A DNA stretch of 64,000 nt, from contig NZ_LN913016.1 of assembly GCF_001487145.1 (NCBI RefSeq), forward strand, positions 1,331,616-1,395,615, read 5' to 3'. The translations under genes and the position numbers were made by a program. The notes under the pieces were generated by a model. That model did no database searches. It was not told the origin of the DNA and was given only the letters and a program-made list of their open reading frames with translations. Origin of the DNA: Anaerococcus rubeinfantis. Lineage in GTDB: Bacteria; Bacillota; Clostridia; Tissierellales; Peptoniphilaceae. This document shows positions 17,101-23,785 of the stretch, in pieces. Within the stretch, counting starts at the first letter, position 1. Each line of letters opens with the position of its first letter.

Positions 17101-18430
17101 AGCAAGATTCGTTTAATTGGATTGAATCAATTATTCCATCACGAATGTGCATAGCTTTCATATCTTGACCACCAATATCCAAAATAAAATCTACATCTGG
17201 ATCAAAAAATTTGGCTGCAGAATAATGGGCTATGGTTTCAACTTCGCCGTTATCAATATGAAGAGCGTTTCTTATAAATTCTTCCCCATATCCACAAATT
17301 CCTGATGAAACTATTTGGGCATTTTCTGGGATTTTTTTGTAAGCATCTTTTAGCATAGAAATTACAACCTCAAGAGGTCTTCCCAAATTCATCCTATAAT
17401 CTTGGTGCAAAATTTCATTGTCTTTGCTGATTAAAACAATTTTTGATGTAGTTGATCCTGCATCAATTCCAAGAAAAATTTCTCCCTCATAATCTTCAAT
17501 ATTTTTATATCTTACAAGATTTGTCTTGTGTCTTTTCTTAAATTCTTGGTAGTCTTTTTCATCTTCAAAAAGTCTTTCCATTTTTTTGGTCATTTCCATA
17601 TCAACTTTTTTATCTTCTTTCAAAGATTTTATAAGTGATTTATAGGAAATCTTTTCTTCATTTTGAGATAAAATTGCAGCACCCTTTGCCACATAAAGCT
17701 CTGCGTCTTCTGGAATATAAAAATTATTTTCTTCCTCACCCAAAGTTTCAATAAACCTATCTCTCAAAGCCTTTAAAAAATGAAGAGGACCTCCCAAGAA
17801 GGTTACATTTCCCTTTATTGGTCTTCCACAAGCAAGGTTTGAAATTGTTTGATTTACAACTGATTGAAAAACAGAAATTGCTATATCTTCCCTGCTTGCT
17901 CCTTGATTCATAAGAGCTTGGATATCAGTTTTTGCAAAAACCCCACAACGACTTGCAATTGGATATATTTTTTTATAATTTTTACTTAATTCATTTAAAC
18001 CTTGGGCGTCAGTATCAAGAAGGGCTGCCATTTGATCAATAAAAGCACCAGTTCCACCAGCACAAATAGAATTCATTCTTTGCTCAACAGAACCTTTGAG
18101 ATAGGTAATTTTTGAATCCTCACCACCAAGTTCGATTACTACATCCGTTTGGGGAATAAATTTTTTTATTGCTTTAGTTTCAGCAATAACTTCTTGAACA
18201 AAATTAATTCCCAAATATTTTTCAACAAACATTCCACCAGAACCTGTGACATTTACGGTAAGATAATCATCTTTAAACCTGTCATAGGCTTCCATCAAAA
18301 CATTTGTAACTGTTTGTTTTACATCTGATTTATGTCGTCTATAAACTGAATAAAGAGTATTAAATTTATCATCAGTAATAACAATCTTTACAGTCGTAGA
18401 TCCGACATCAAGTCCCATATGTAAATTCAT
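14171..18430 (-). CDS. Giant 2-hydroxyacyl-CoA dehydratase-type activase (BadF/BcrA, DUF2229)
   Basis: A 1419-residue cytoplasmic protein. Two ASKHA ATPase domains lie in tandem: residues 1-260, with GLDVGSTTVKIV and CAGGTGAFIDQMA, and residues about 315-580, with GIDAGSTTSKIV and SSGCGSFLS. Each has a cysteine that can ligate a bridging 4Fe-4S cluster (SRCGVF, SRCTVF). A cysteine cluster (RCGRCTNNC, NRCERG) follows near 610-645, then the DUF2229 region and a C-terminal part resembling the dehydratase D-subunit (NNDSCYP, FGCLPNH). Family members couple ATP hydrolysis to low-potential electron transfer. No separate dehydratase subunits lie nearby, so the fused C-terminal half may be its own partner; the substrate is unknown. 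Confidence 0.88.
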   Translation of the reverse strand: MNLHMGLDVGSTTVKIVITDDKFNTLYSVYRRHKSDVKQTVTNVLMEAYDRFKDDYLTVNVTGSGGMFVEKYLGINFVQEVIAETKAIKKFIPQTDVVIELGGEDSKITYLKGSVEQRMNSICAGGTGAFIDQMAALLDTDAQGLNELSKNYKKIYPIASRCGVFAKTDIQALMNQGASREDIAISVFQSVVNQTISNLACGRPIKGNVTFLGGPLHFLKALRDRFIETLGEEENNFYIPEDAELYVAKGAAILSQNEEKISYKSLIKSLKEDKKVDMEMTKKMERLFEDEKDYQEFKKRHKTNLVRYKNIEDYEGEIFLGIDAGSTTSKIVLISKDNEILHQDYRMNLGRPLEVVISMLKDAYKKIPENAQIVSSGICGYGEEFIRNALHIDNGEVETIAHYSAAKFFDPDVDFILDIGGQDMKAMHIRDGIIDSIQLNESCSSGCGSFLSTFAASVGLSVEEFQQKALFAKEPADLGSRCTVFMNSKVKQAQKEGSDVSDIAAGLCYSVIKNAIQKVIKVRDPKSLGKNIVVQGGTFYGDAILRAFEKLSSRDVTRPEISGLMGAMGMALISKEKSTGHSKILSESEIDNFTYTQKSARCGRCTNNCSLQINIFPDGSRFITGNRCERGAGVKQEETLADLNMYKFKNKLLFDRKTLGEKNILGRVGLPRVLNMYEDYPFWHEFFTSLGFDVILSDESNRKIYEKGIATISSETACYPAKIAHGHIENLLEKDIDILFYPAIFYEYKQFDKAQNHMNCPVVSGYPDVIENNVDGLKNVKYMAPYLSFESEKIVADRLVEIFEGYEHDGFILKKNQIINAVKNAWQKQADYHEDIRKKGREILEYVHVNKEKAIVLAGRPYHIDPEINHGIPELIESMRIPVLSEDSIAYSTEDLENQTRVLDQWSYHARLYRAAEFVGKDPCLQLVQLNSFGCGLDAVTTDQVQDILEANGKIYTLLKIDEVSNLGAVKIRIRSLIQALDQQENENIHLKKRKEKLTYENHEFTKEMKEDGYTILAPQMAREHFQIMESLLKGSGYNIEFLDKVDEKVIDNGLKYVNNDSCYPSITVVGQLMEAVNSGRYNPNKLALLMTQTGGACRASNYVGYIRKALKDAGYPQIPVIALSAQGIESHSGFDLRKISTIPMVINLLRSILLGDLINRVANATRPYEKNKGEVNKLKEKWIGICCENIYDMSSKTYKNIIGQIVEEFDEVEVLDIKKPKAGIVGEILVKYLQEANNHLQDTLEAEGAEVIVPDLTDFLMYCLANTQLKKELYGKSPIKAFFGKAAINTIEVYRKPIRKALKNSKRFDEPVYINDVKTFAKEVTSLGNQAGEGWLLAGEMVELIHQDAPNIVCIQPFGCLPNHITGKGVMKKIREIYPQANIVAIDYDPGASEVNQINRVKLMMSQARENLKENVKA

Positions 18431-18594
18431 ACATTTTCCTTTCCTATATATAAAAAATTATTTCTTTTTAAAATTAAAAGGATTTTTAATCCTACACTAT
18501 ATATTCTATTACAAAAATGAGTAAATACAAGCAAATCACTCGGTTTTATCGATTAAATTAAATAGAATATTTTTTGTAAACTTATTGGAAATTT

Positions 18595-18623
18595 ATATAA
18601 TTTTTTCGACAATATTTATACAA
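18595..18623 (-). promoter_or_regulatory. Candidate activase promoter
   Basis: Minus-strand TTGTAT (18618-18623) and TTATAT (18595-18600) with a 17-bp spacer are the best pair in the 18431-18729 spacer, each matching consensus at four of six bases. Nothing else is recognised in this spacer. Confidence 0.3.
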
Positions 18624-18729
18624 AATATTCCAAGCTTGCATCATTATATAATAGGACAAAAAATAAAATTTATCAAGGATTATTTAGAAATTATTTATTA
18701 TAAAAAAATATAAAAATAAGCACAAAAAT

Positions 18730-18747
18730 AGCCTTCATAAGAAGGCT
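18730..18747 (-). terminator. Terminator hairpin, distal copy, next to mobile element
   Basis: AGCCTTCATAAGAAGGCT is a 7-bp-stem hairpin; on the minus strand it is followed by ATTTTTG. An almost identical hairpin lies on the other side of the element at 19001-19018. Confidence 0.7.
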
Positions 18748-19000
18748 CAGAGCGTAGACAAAGTCAGTTTAATAATTCATTAATGATTTAAAAATAAAAT
18801 TACGCTAAAACCCATCTCGACTAGATGATTGTGCCTTGATTTGGCACAATCATCCCTAAAACAAGTGTGATAACACGAAAAAGTTTGTAAAACTAACGTG
18901 TTTTAGTGTGAGTGAAACGAACGCATGGAGAGATCTCATGAGATTTCTCCGCTCGTTTCACTCGGTCGAAATGGAAAAATTTTAGTTTGTCAACAGTCTG
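18748..19000. mobile_element. MITE-like element, copy 1 (253 bp)
   Basis: A non-coding element bounded by imperfect inverted repeats, TCAGAGCGTAGACAAAG and TCAGACTGTTGACAAAC (13 of 17 match; the first T is shared with the flanking hairpin). Its inner part carries CCCATCTCGA, GAGAGATCTCATGAGATT and CGGTCGAAATGG. The element at 28711-28882 is homologous over its whole length in the opposite orientation but lacks about 85 bp present here. It is flanked on both sides by the same 18-bp terminator hairpin. No transposase gene is inside, so it would be moved in trans by a TIR-compatible enzyme. Confidence 0.75.
18824..18908. repeat. Nested insert in MITE copy 1
   Basis: This 85-bp stretch is absent from copy 2. 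It begins with a perfect 12-bp-arm hairpin (GATGATTGTGCC and GGCACAATCATC, 18824-18854), followed by a second inverted repeat with arms CTAAAACA and TGTTTTAG. It looks like a second small palindromic element inserted into the first. Confidence 0.6.
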
Positions 19001-19018
19001 AACCTTCATAAGAAGGCT
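19001..19018 (-). terminator. Terminator hairpin, proximal copy, next to mobile element
   Basis: AACCTTCATAAGAAGGCT differs from the 18730-18747 copy at one base. It begins 4 bp after the stop codon of the isochorismatase-like gene (minus strand) and has lost its own T tract to the element. Confidence 0.65.
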
Positions 19019-19021
19019 AAA

Positions 19022-19627
19022 TTATTTTCTTAAATTTTTTACCATTTTAGAAATTTCTTTGAAATTTTCATCCTTTGCATCACTTGCCAAATCAAACATT
19101 AGCATTTCTGTATTAACAAGGCTTGCTCCCATATCTGATATGGCTTTTAGGCCCAATTCTTTTTGCTTCTCATTAAAACTTGAAACTGCATCTTCGACTA
19201 CAAAAACCTTATATCCTTCAAATAATAATCTTCTTACTGTTTGATAAACACAAATGTGAGTTTCTGCTCCTGTAATAACTACATTTGTAATTTTATTTTC
19301 TTTTAAATATGAAGAAACTTCATCAGTGATTGCATCAAAGCTTGTTTTTGAAAAAATATAATCATCATCAAGATTTTCTTTTATTTCACTTACACTTTGG
19401 CCAAGTCCCTTTGGATATTGTTCTGTTGCAATTTTTTTGATTCCATACATTTCAAATACTTTTAAAAGAGTTTTTGAATTTTTTATAATTTTTTCTGATT
19501 CATAAATTGCAGGCATTAATTTTTCTTGTAAATCAATTACCAATAAAAGAGTATTTTCCTTGTTATCATAAGTTTTTGTATCAAAATTATAGCCTTCTAT
19601 AAAAAAACTTCCTATTTCTCTTTCCAT
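19022..19627 (-). CDS. Isochorismatase-family cysteine hydrolase
   Basis: A 201-residue protein of the isochorismatase/nicotinamidase-like superfamily. The catalytic triad is visible: Asp in LLLVIDLQEK, Lys in IFSKTSFDA and Cys in GAETHICVYQTV, with the cis-peptide region VVITGAE. It resembles the YcaC group of hydrolases with unassigned substrates more than PncA, because the metal-binding His motif of nicotinamidases is not apparent. The N-terminal 24 residues precede the usual start; the ATG has an AGGGGGA site, so the extension is kept. The start overlaps the end of the radical SAM gene by 16 bp. Confidence 0.85.
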   Translation of the reverse strand: MEREIGSFFIEGYNFDTKTYDNKENTLLLVIDLQEKLMPAIYESEKIIKNSKTLLKVFEMYGIKKIATEQYPKGLGQSVSEIKENLDDDYIFSKTSFDAITDEVSSYLKENKITNVVITGAETHICVYQTVRRLLFEGYKVFVVEDAVSSFNEKQKELGLKAISDMGASLVNTEMLMFDLASDAKDENFKEISKMVKNLRK

Positions 19628-20535
19628 AAATCCCCCTGTTTTTTATTTCTTTCTTTTAATCTCTTATCAATTGTAGATAAAACTTTAGCCTTATTTTTTG
19701 ACCAAATCGGCCAAACAATTTTATCACGACGTCCATCTCCTGTTAGTCTTTGGACAATTATATTTGGATCTAATTTCTCCAAAATAAGTATAACATAATC
19801 GACAAACTGATCCAAAGTCATAGTAAATTCATTTTGATTTTCCAAATAATAATCATAAATTCTATATCCTTTTTCAATATAAAGATTGTGAATTTTAATG
19901 CCCCAAAATCCTCTTTCATTTATATAAGAAACAGCTTTAAGATAATCATTCAAATCTTCGTTTGGAAGACCAATTATTAGGTGGGCCAAAGTTTTTATAT
20001 TTTTTTCTTTTAATTTTAAAAGTCCTTGGTCAAATTCCTTGTGGCTATAGCCCCTGTTTATAAATTCTATAGATTTTTCATTTACAGATTGAAGGCCAAG
20101 CTCCACAATTAGAAAAGTTTTTTTATTCAAATCATCAAGTAAGTCAATTACTTCATCTGAAAGACAATCAGCACGAGTTGCAATTGATAAACCCATAATA
20201 TTAGGATTTTCTATTGCTGTATAAAATAATTTTTTCATTTTTTGTGTATTGCCGTAAGTTGAGGTGAAATTTTGAAAATATGCCATGTAGCCTTCTTTTC
20301 TATTTGGCTTTTTTAATCTTTTTATTTGATAATCAATTTGCTTATCCAAATCATCATATTTTGTAAAATCTCCTGCCCCATTTTCCGAGCAATAAATACA
20401 ACCTAATTTTGAAATCTTCCCGTCCCTGTTTGGACAAGTAAATCCTCCATCAAGAGGAATTTTTATTATTTTTTTATTAAATTTTCTTTTAAAATAGGAA
20501 TCCACGTCCCTATATCTTTTTTTATTTATTTCCAT
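19612..20535 (-). CDS. Radical SAM protein, TIGR01212 (YhcC/YtqA) family
   Basis: A 307-residue radical SAM protein. The 4Fe-4S cysteines are in the family-specific pattern FTCPNRDGKISKLGCIYC, with nine residues between the first two. Further markers are FQNFTSTYG, LSIATRADCLSD, VELGLQSVNEKS and HLIIGLPNED. YhcC/YtqA proteins are widespread and of unknown reaction; they resemble the HemN/Elp3 branch. It is likely cytoplasmic. No strong ribosome binding site precedes the ATG. It is translationally coupled to the isochorismatase-like gene, which hints at a shared but unknown process. Confidence 0.9.
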   Translation of the reverse strand: MEINKKRYRDVDSYFKRKFNKKIIKIPLDGGFTCPNRDGKISKLGCIYCSENGAGDFTKYDDLDKQIDYQIKRLKKPNRKEGYMAYFQNFTSTYGNTQKMKKLFYTAIENPNIMGLSIATRADCLSDEVIDLLDDLNKKTFLIVELGLQSVNEKSIEFINRGYSHKEFDQGLLKLKEKNIKTLAHLIIGLPNEDLNDYLKAVSYINERGFWGIKIHNLYIEKGYRIYDYYLENQNEFTMTLDQFVDYVILILEKLDPNIIVQRLTGDGRRDKIVWPIWSKNKAKVLSTIDKRLKERNKKQGDLWKEK

Positions 20536-20563
20536 AATTTTATTTTACTTTTATATAAAAAAA

Positions 20564-20581
20564 AGACACCCTTAGGCGTCT
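20564..20581 (-). terminator. Terminator of rpsF-ssb-rpsR
   Basis: On the minus strand AGACGCC, TAA loop and GGGTGTCT are followed by eight T residues. It lies about 40 bp after the rpsR stop codon. Confidence 0.85.
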
Positions 20582-20618
20582 TTTGCTTGCTTATTGAAAG
20601 TTTATATTCTATTTATCT

Positions 20619-20843
20619 TTAATTATCTTCGTATGGCAATAAAGCTACTTGTCTAGCTCTTTTGATTGCTCTTGTTATTTCTCTTTGATGTTTCGCATTT
20701 AGTCCTGTAACTCTTCTTGGAAGGATCTTTCCTCTATCAGAAATAAATCTTTTTAGAGTATCAATATCCTTGTAATCTATTACTTTTGAAGGGTCTTTGA
20801 CAAATGGATCGACTTTTTTTCTTGGTCTGAAATTTCTACGCAT
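20619..20843 (-). CDS. rpsR: Ribosomal protein S18
   Basis: A 74-residue S18, the small-subunit protein that pairs with S6 on the platform of the 30S. The sequence [27 protein letters not shown] and the C-terminal [14 protein letters not shown] are diagnostic. Length is normal. It is the last gene of rpsF-ssb-rpsR, 16 bp after ssb, the standard order in Firmicutes. A terminator follows. Confidence 0.97.
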   Translation of the reverse strand: MRRNFRPRKKVDPFVKDPSKVIDYKDIDTLKRFISDRGKILPRRVTGLNAKHQREITRAIKRARQVALLPYEDN

Positions 20844-20859
20844 TTTATCCTCCTAAAAT

Positions 20860-21387
20860 CTAGAAAGGAATTCTTCCGTCGTCTTCAATTTCTGTAAAGT
20901 CATCGTCAAAAAAGTCATCATTATTATTCATATTTTGATTGTTATTTTGTTGGAAATTATTTGAATTATTGTAAGATCTGTCTTGGTTCATATCTCCAAA
21001 GCCATTATCTTGGTTCATTGGATTATTATAATTTTGATATTGACTATCTGATCTTGATTCCAAAAATTCAACTCTGTCTGCAACAACATCAGTTGTGTAG
21101 ACTGTTTTTCCATCTTTATCTTGGTAAGAACCTGTTTGGATTCTACCATCTATCGCACATTGATTTCCTTTTTTTAGATATCTTGATACATTTTCAGCTT
21201 GTACTCCCCATACTGTTATACGTGGAAAATCAGCTGTCGGACGATTCATTGATTCCATTTCTTGTCTTTTTTGTTTACTTAAACCTCTATCAACTGCTAA
21301 AGAAAAACTAACAACTGCTTGTCCAGATTGGGTATATCTTAAATCTGGATCTTTTGTTAATCTTCCTATAAGAAAAACTTTATTCAT
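20860..21387 (-). CDS. ssb: Single-stranded DNA-binding protein
   Basis: A 175-residue SSB. The OB fold covers residues 1-110 (MNKVFLIGRLTKDPDLRYT, then VVSFSLAVDR), followed by an Asn/Gln-rich disordered linker and an acidic tip ending EIEDDGRIPF, which recruits repair and replication proteins. The tip is a little looser than the classic DDDIPF. It binds ssDNA as a tetramer at replication forks. It starts immediately after the rpsF stop codon, giving tight coupling in the S6-SSB-S18 operon. Confidence 0.97.
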   Translation of the reverse strand: MNKVFLIGRLTKDPDLRYTQSGQAVVSFSLAVDRGLSKQKRQEMESMNRPTADFPRITVWGVQAENVSRYLKKGNQCAIDGRIQTGSYQDKDGKTVYTTDVVADRVEFLESRSDSQYQNYNNPMNQDNGFGDMNQDRSYNNSNNFQQNNNQNMNNNDDFFDDDFTEIEDDGRIPF

Positions 21388-21672
21388 TTAGTCCTCTTTT
21401 CTGATTACCATGTATCTAAGAATTAAATCAGATATTCTAAGTCTTCTTTCAAATTCTTTGATGTGGTCACCACTAGCTTTAAAATCAACGATATAATAAT
21501 ATCCTTCTTTGATATAGTTGATTTCGTATGCAAGTTTTCTTTTTCCCCAGTCATCTACAGATTCTACTTCTCCGCTTTCAGCTATAATGCCTTTGAAGAT
21601 TTCTAAAGATTGATTTCTTTCTTCATCTGAAACTTCTGGTTTGTAAATCAATACTGCTTCGTAGTTATTCAT
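21388..21672 (-). CDS. rpsF: Ribosomal protein S6
   Basis: A 94-residue S6 of the 30S platform. Characteristic segments are YEAVLIYKPEVSDEE, VDDWGKRKLAYEI, YKEGYYYIVDF-like IKEGYYYIVDF and the C-terminal LILRYMVIR. It heads the rpsF-ssb-rpsR operon behind a GGGAGGTG site; a structured leader precedes it, consistent with feedback by the S6:S18 complex known in bacteria. Confidence 0.97.
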   Translation of the reverse strand: MNNYEAVLIYKPEVSDEERNQSLEIFKGIIAESGEVESVDDWGKRKLAYEINYIKEGYYYIVDFKASGDHIKEFERRLRISDLILRYMVIRKED

Positions 21673-21681
21673 CTATTTCAC

Positions 21682-21715
21682 CTCCCTTTGGTCTTTGACC
21701 CCGATCTATTGTCGG
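21682..21715 (-). promoter_or_regulatory. Candidate S6:S18 autoregulatory leader
   Basis: Two adjacent small hairpins, CCGA...TCGG (21701-21715) and GGTC...GACC (21690-21700), lie just before the GGGAGG site of rpsF. A CCG-containing hairpin next to the start of rpsF is the hallmark of the S6:S18-binding leader known across bacteria. The assignment rests on position and the CCG motif only. Confidence 0.5.
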
Positions 21716-21771
21716 AGTAGAGAATTCTTATCTATGTTACTATAAAAGCTTCAAGAAGTCAATTATTTTTT

Positions 21772-22704
21772 TCAAATAAATTCTGAAGAATTTTCTATTT
21801 TTGAAAAATAAATTGCATTTGCAATTGCACGAGCCATAACTTTTGACCCAAGGCTTCCCACAAGATTTAAATCTGCCTTTACTTTATTTGTTGCAAGAGA
21901 GAAAATTGTATCTCCATCCATCATGGTATGAACTGGTCTAATTGCTCTGGCATAACCGTTGTGAGTCATTGAGGCGATTTTTCTAAGTTCAGTTTTATTA
22001 AATTTTCCGTTTGTTGCAACAATTCCAATTGTTGTGTTCAAAGAATTTTCTTGATGGATTTTTTCTAAAACATCAAGAGTTGGAATAAATTTATTATTTT
22101 TTAAAATTCCTGCAATTTGTTTATTTTCTTCATCGTCAAAAATATCCCCCATGGCATTTACTGCAACTATGGCAGAAACTTTTAAATCTCCTACACAAAT
22201 TGTGGCAGATCCAAGTCCTGATTTCATAGAAAATTCTTTGCCCAAGGCCTTTCCAACTGTAGCTCCAGTCCCTGCTCCAATTATTCCTTGACGATTTTCA
22301 TCAAAACTTGCATTTTTGTAAGCATCACTTCCCATTTTTTTGTCTGGTCTAATTTTATAAGATTTATAATCCAAATCATATAAAATCGCTTGAGGAACTA
22401 TGGGAACAATTCCGCTTGGAACCTTAAAACCAATCCCATCTTTTTCTAACTCTTCAACAACTCCAATTGATCCTGCAAGTCCATAAGATGAACCACCAGA
22501 TAAAACAAGAGCTGAAACTTCGCTTACAGTATTTACAGGATTTAAAAGGTCTGTTTCACGAGTTCCCGGTCCTCCCCCTCTTACATCAACACTTGCTGTA
22601 TTTCCTTTCGGAGGAATCAAAACCGTAAGACCAGTTCCTCCATCAAAATTTTGAGCATGCCCAACTTTTATTCCCTCAATGTCGGTAATGTAACCCTTAT
22701 ACAT
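21772..22704 (-). CDS. P1 (DmpA/S58) family aminopeptidase
   Basis: A 310-residue Ntn-type peptidase of the P1/S58 family (L-aminopeptidase/D-esterase). It shows IEGIKVGHAQNFDGGTGLTVL, the oxyanion region DVRGGGPGTRETDLL, VLSGGSSYGLAGSIG and NTTIGIVATNGKFNK near residue 230, where family members self-cleave to produce the N-terminal nucleophile. MTHNGYARAIRPVHTMMDGDT closes the active-site region. It would remove N-terminal residues from small peptides in the cytoplasm. It is a single gene with an AAGGAG site. Confidence 0.88.
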   Translation of the reverse strand: MYKGYITDIEGIKVGHAQNFDGGTGLTVLIPPKGNTASVDVRGGGPGTRETDLLNPVNTVSEVSALVLSGGSSYGLAGSIGVVEELEKDGIGFKVPSGIVPIVPQAILYDLDYKSYKIRPDKKMGSDAYKNASFDENRQGIIGAGTGATVGKALGKEFSMKSGLGSATICVGDLKVSAIVAVNAMGDIFDDEENKQIAGILKNNKFIPTLDVLEKIHQENSLNTTIGIVATNGKFNKTELRKIASMTHNGYARAIRPVHTMMDGDTIFSLATNKVKADLNLVGSLGSKVMARAIANAIYFSKIENSSEFI

Positions 22705-23099
22705 TTTTTCTCCTTATTAAAAATTTTAAAATTATATTCAATATATTAAGCTTTATTTTTCTTATACAGCTAATAGCCATCAAGAGATCTCTCCACAAGG
22801 TCGAGATGGGTTTATAGCTTAGTAAATTCTAATAAATATATTCTCAATTAGCCAAAATATTAATTAAATTTATTTTTCCTTGACTTCTTAATTCAAAATC
22901 GAAGTTAATTTAGCTTATCTATATATTAAAAGTATTTTTAAATTAATTAATACAATATTTTCCTTATTTACATAAACTTTAGCCTAAAAATAAATACAAT
23001 AATAACCCATCTCGAGCGAAGTCGAGAGATCTCTTTTATTAACTTAGTACTTTCATTATAAATATTTTTTAATTATTTATACTTTAAAAAAAATTAATC
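22705..23099. other. 395-bp spacer with two inverted MITE fragments
   Basis: This gene-free spacer is AT-rich and holds two inverted copies of a core found in the MITE-like elements: 22781-22820 (GAGATCTCTCC then TCGAGATGGG) and 23004-23036 (CCCATCTCGAG then GTCGAGAGATCTC). They lie about 190 bp apart in opposite orientation. No terminal repeats or open reading frame were recognised. Confidence 0.6.
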
Positions 23100-23774
23100 C
23101 TACTTCCTATACCTATCCATCATTTCTTCAAAAACTTCTGCAGATGATGGGGCTGTGTAGGAAATTGCGTTTGCTCCAGATTTTATTGTTTTTAAAATTG
23201 ATTCTGGTGTCTTGCCACCTGTTGCTATTATTGGAAATTCATCTCCAATTAATTTTCTAATTTCAATCAATAACTCTGGAGTTTTTGGACCTCCTGATAC
23301 GTTTAAAATTTCTGCGCCTGATTCGATTTTTCCTATTACATCATCTTTAAAACCAGTTACAGTTGCAATTACAGGAATATCTACAAAATCTGAAATTGCT
23401 TTAATATCTTCATTTGGGATTGGAGAATTTACAACAACTCCATAGGCTCCTTCAAGCTCTGCGTCAAAGGCTATGTATTTTGATCTTGCTCCTTGGGTTG
23501 TTCCTCCACCAACTCCAATAAAACATGGGACTGATGCGGTTGAAATTATTGATTGGGCAATTGTATTTTGTGGTGTGTAGGGATAAACCGCCATGATAGA
23601 ATCTGCATTTGTATTTCTAATTATGGCAAGGTCGGTTGTAAATAAGAGGGATTTTATTCTTTTTTCGTAAATTTTTATCCCACTTGCCCTGTAAATTTCT
23701 TCTGGCACTGTGATAAAAGATTTTCTTAGTTTTGAATGTACTTGAGGTACAAATTTTTTCATTTTTTCTTCCAT
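23100..23774 (-). CDS. TIM-barrel protein of unknown function
   Basis: A 224-residue protein with a predicted beta/alpha barrel. Its C-terminal half has alternating strand-glycine patterns (IPVIATVTGF, AEILNVSGGPKTPELL, FPIIATGGKTPESI, GANAISYTAPSS) like the phosphate-binding ends of KDPG aldolase, nanE or IMPDH-type barrels. CFIGVGGGTTQGARSKYIAFDAELEG is another glycine-rich loop. I could not place it in a named family. The start has AAAGGAG. It lies 11 bp after the degenerate GH13-like gene and is probably co-transcribed with it. Confidence 0.7.
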   Translation of the reverse strand: MEEKMKKFVPQVHSKLRKSFITVPEEIYRASGIKIYEKRIKSLLFTTDLAIIRNTNADSIMAVYPYTPQNTIAQSIISTASVPCFIGVGGGTTQGARSKYIAFDAELEGAYGVVVNSPIPNEDIKAISDFVDIPVIATVTGFKDDVIGKIESGAEILNVSGGPKTPELLIEIRKLIGDEFPIIATGGKTPESILKTIKSGANAISYTAPSSAEVFEEMMDRYRK

Positions 23775-23785
23775 GCTTTTCTCCT

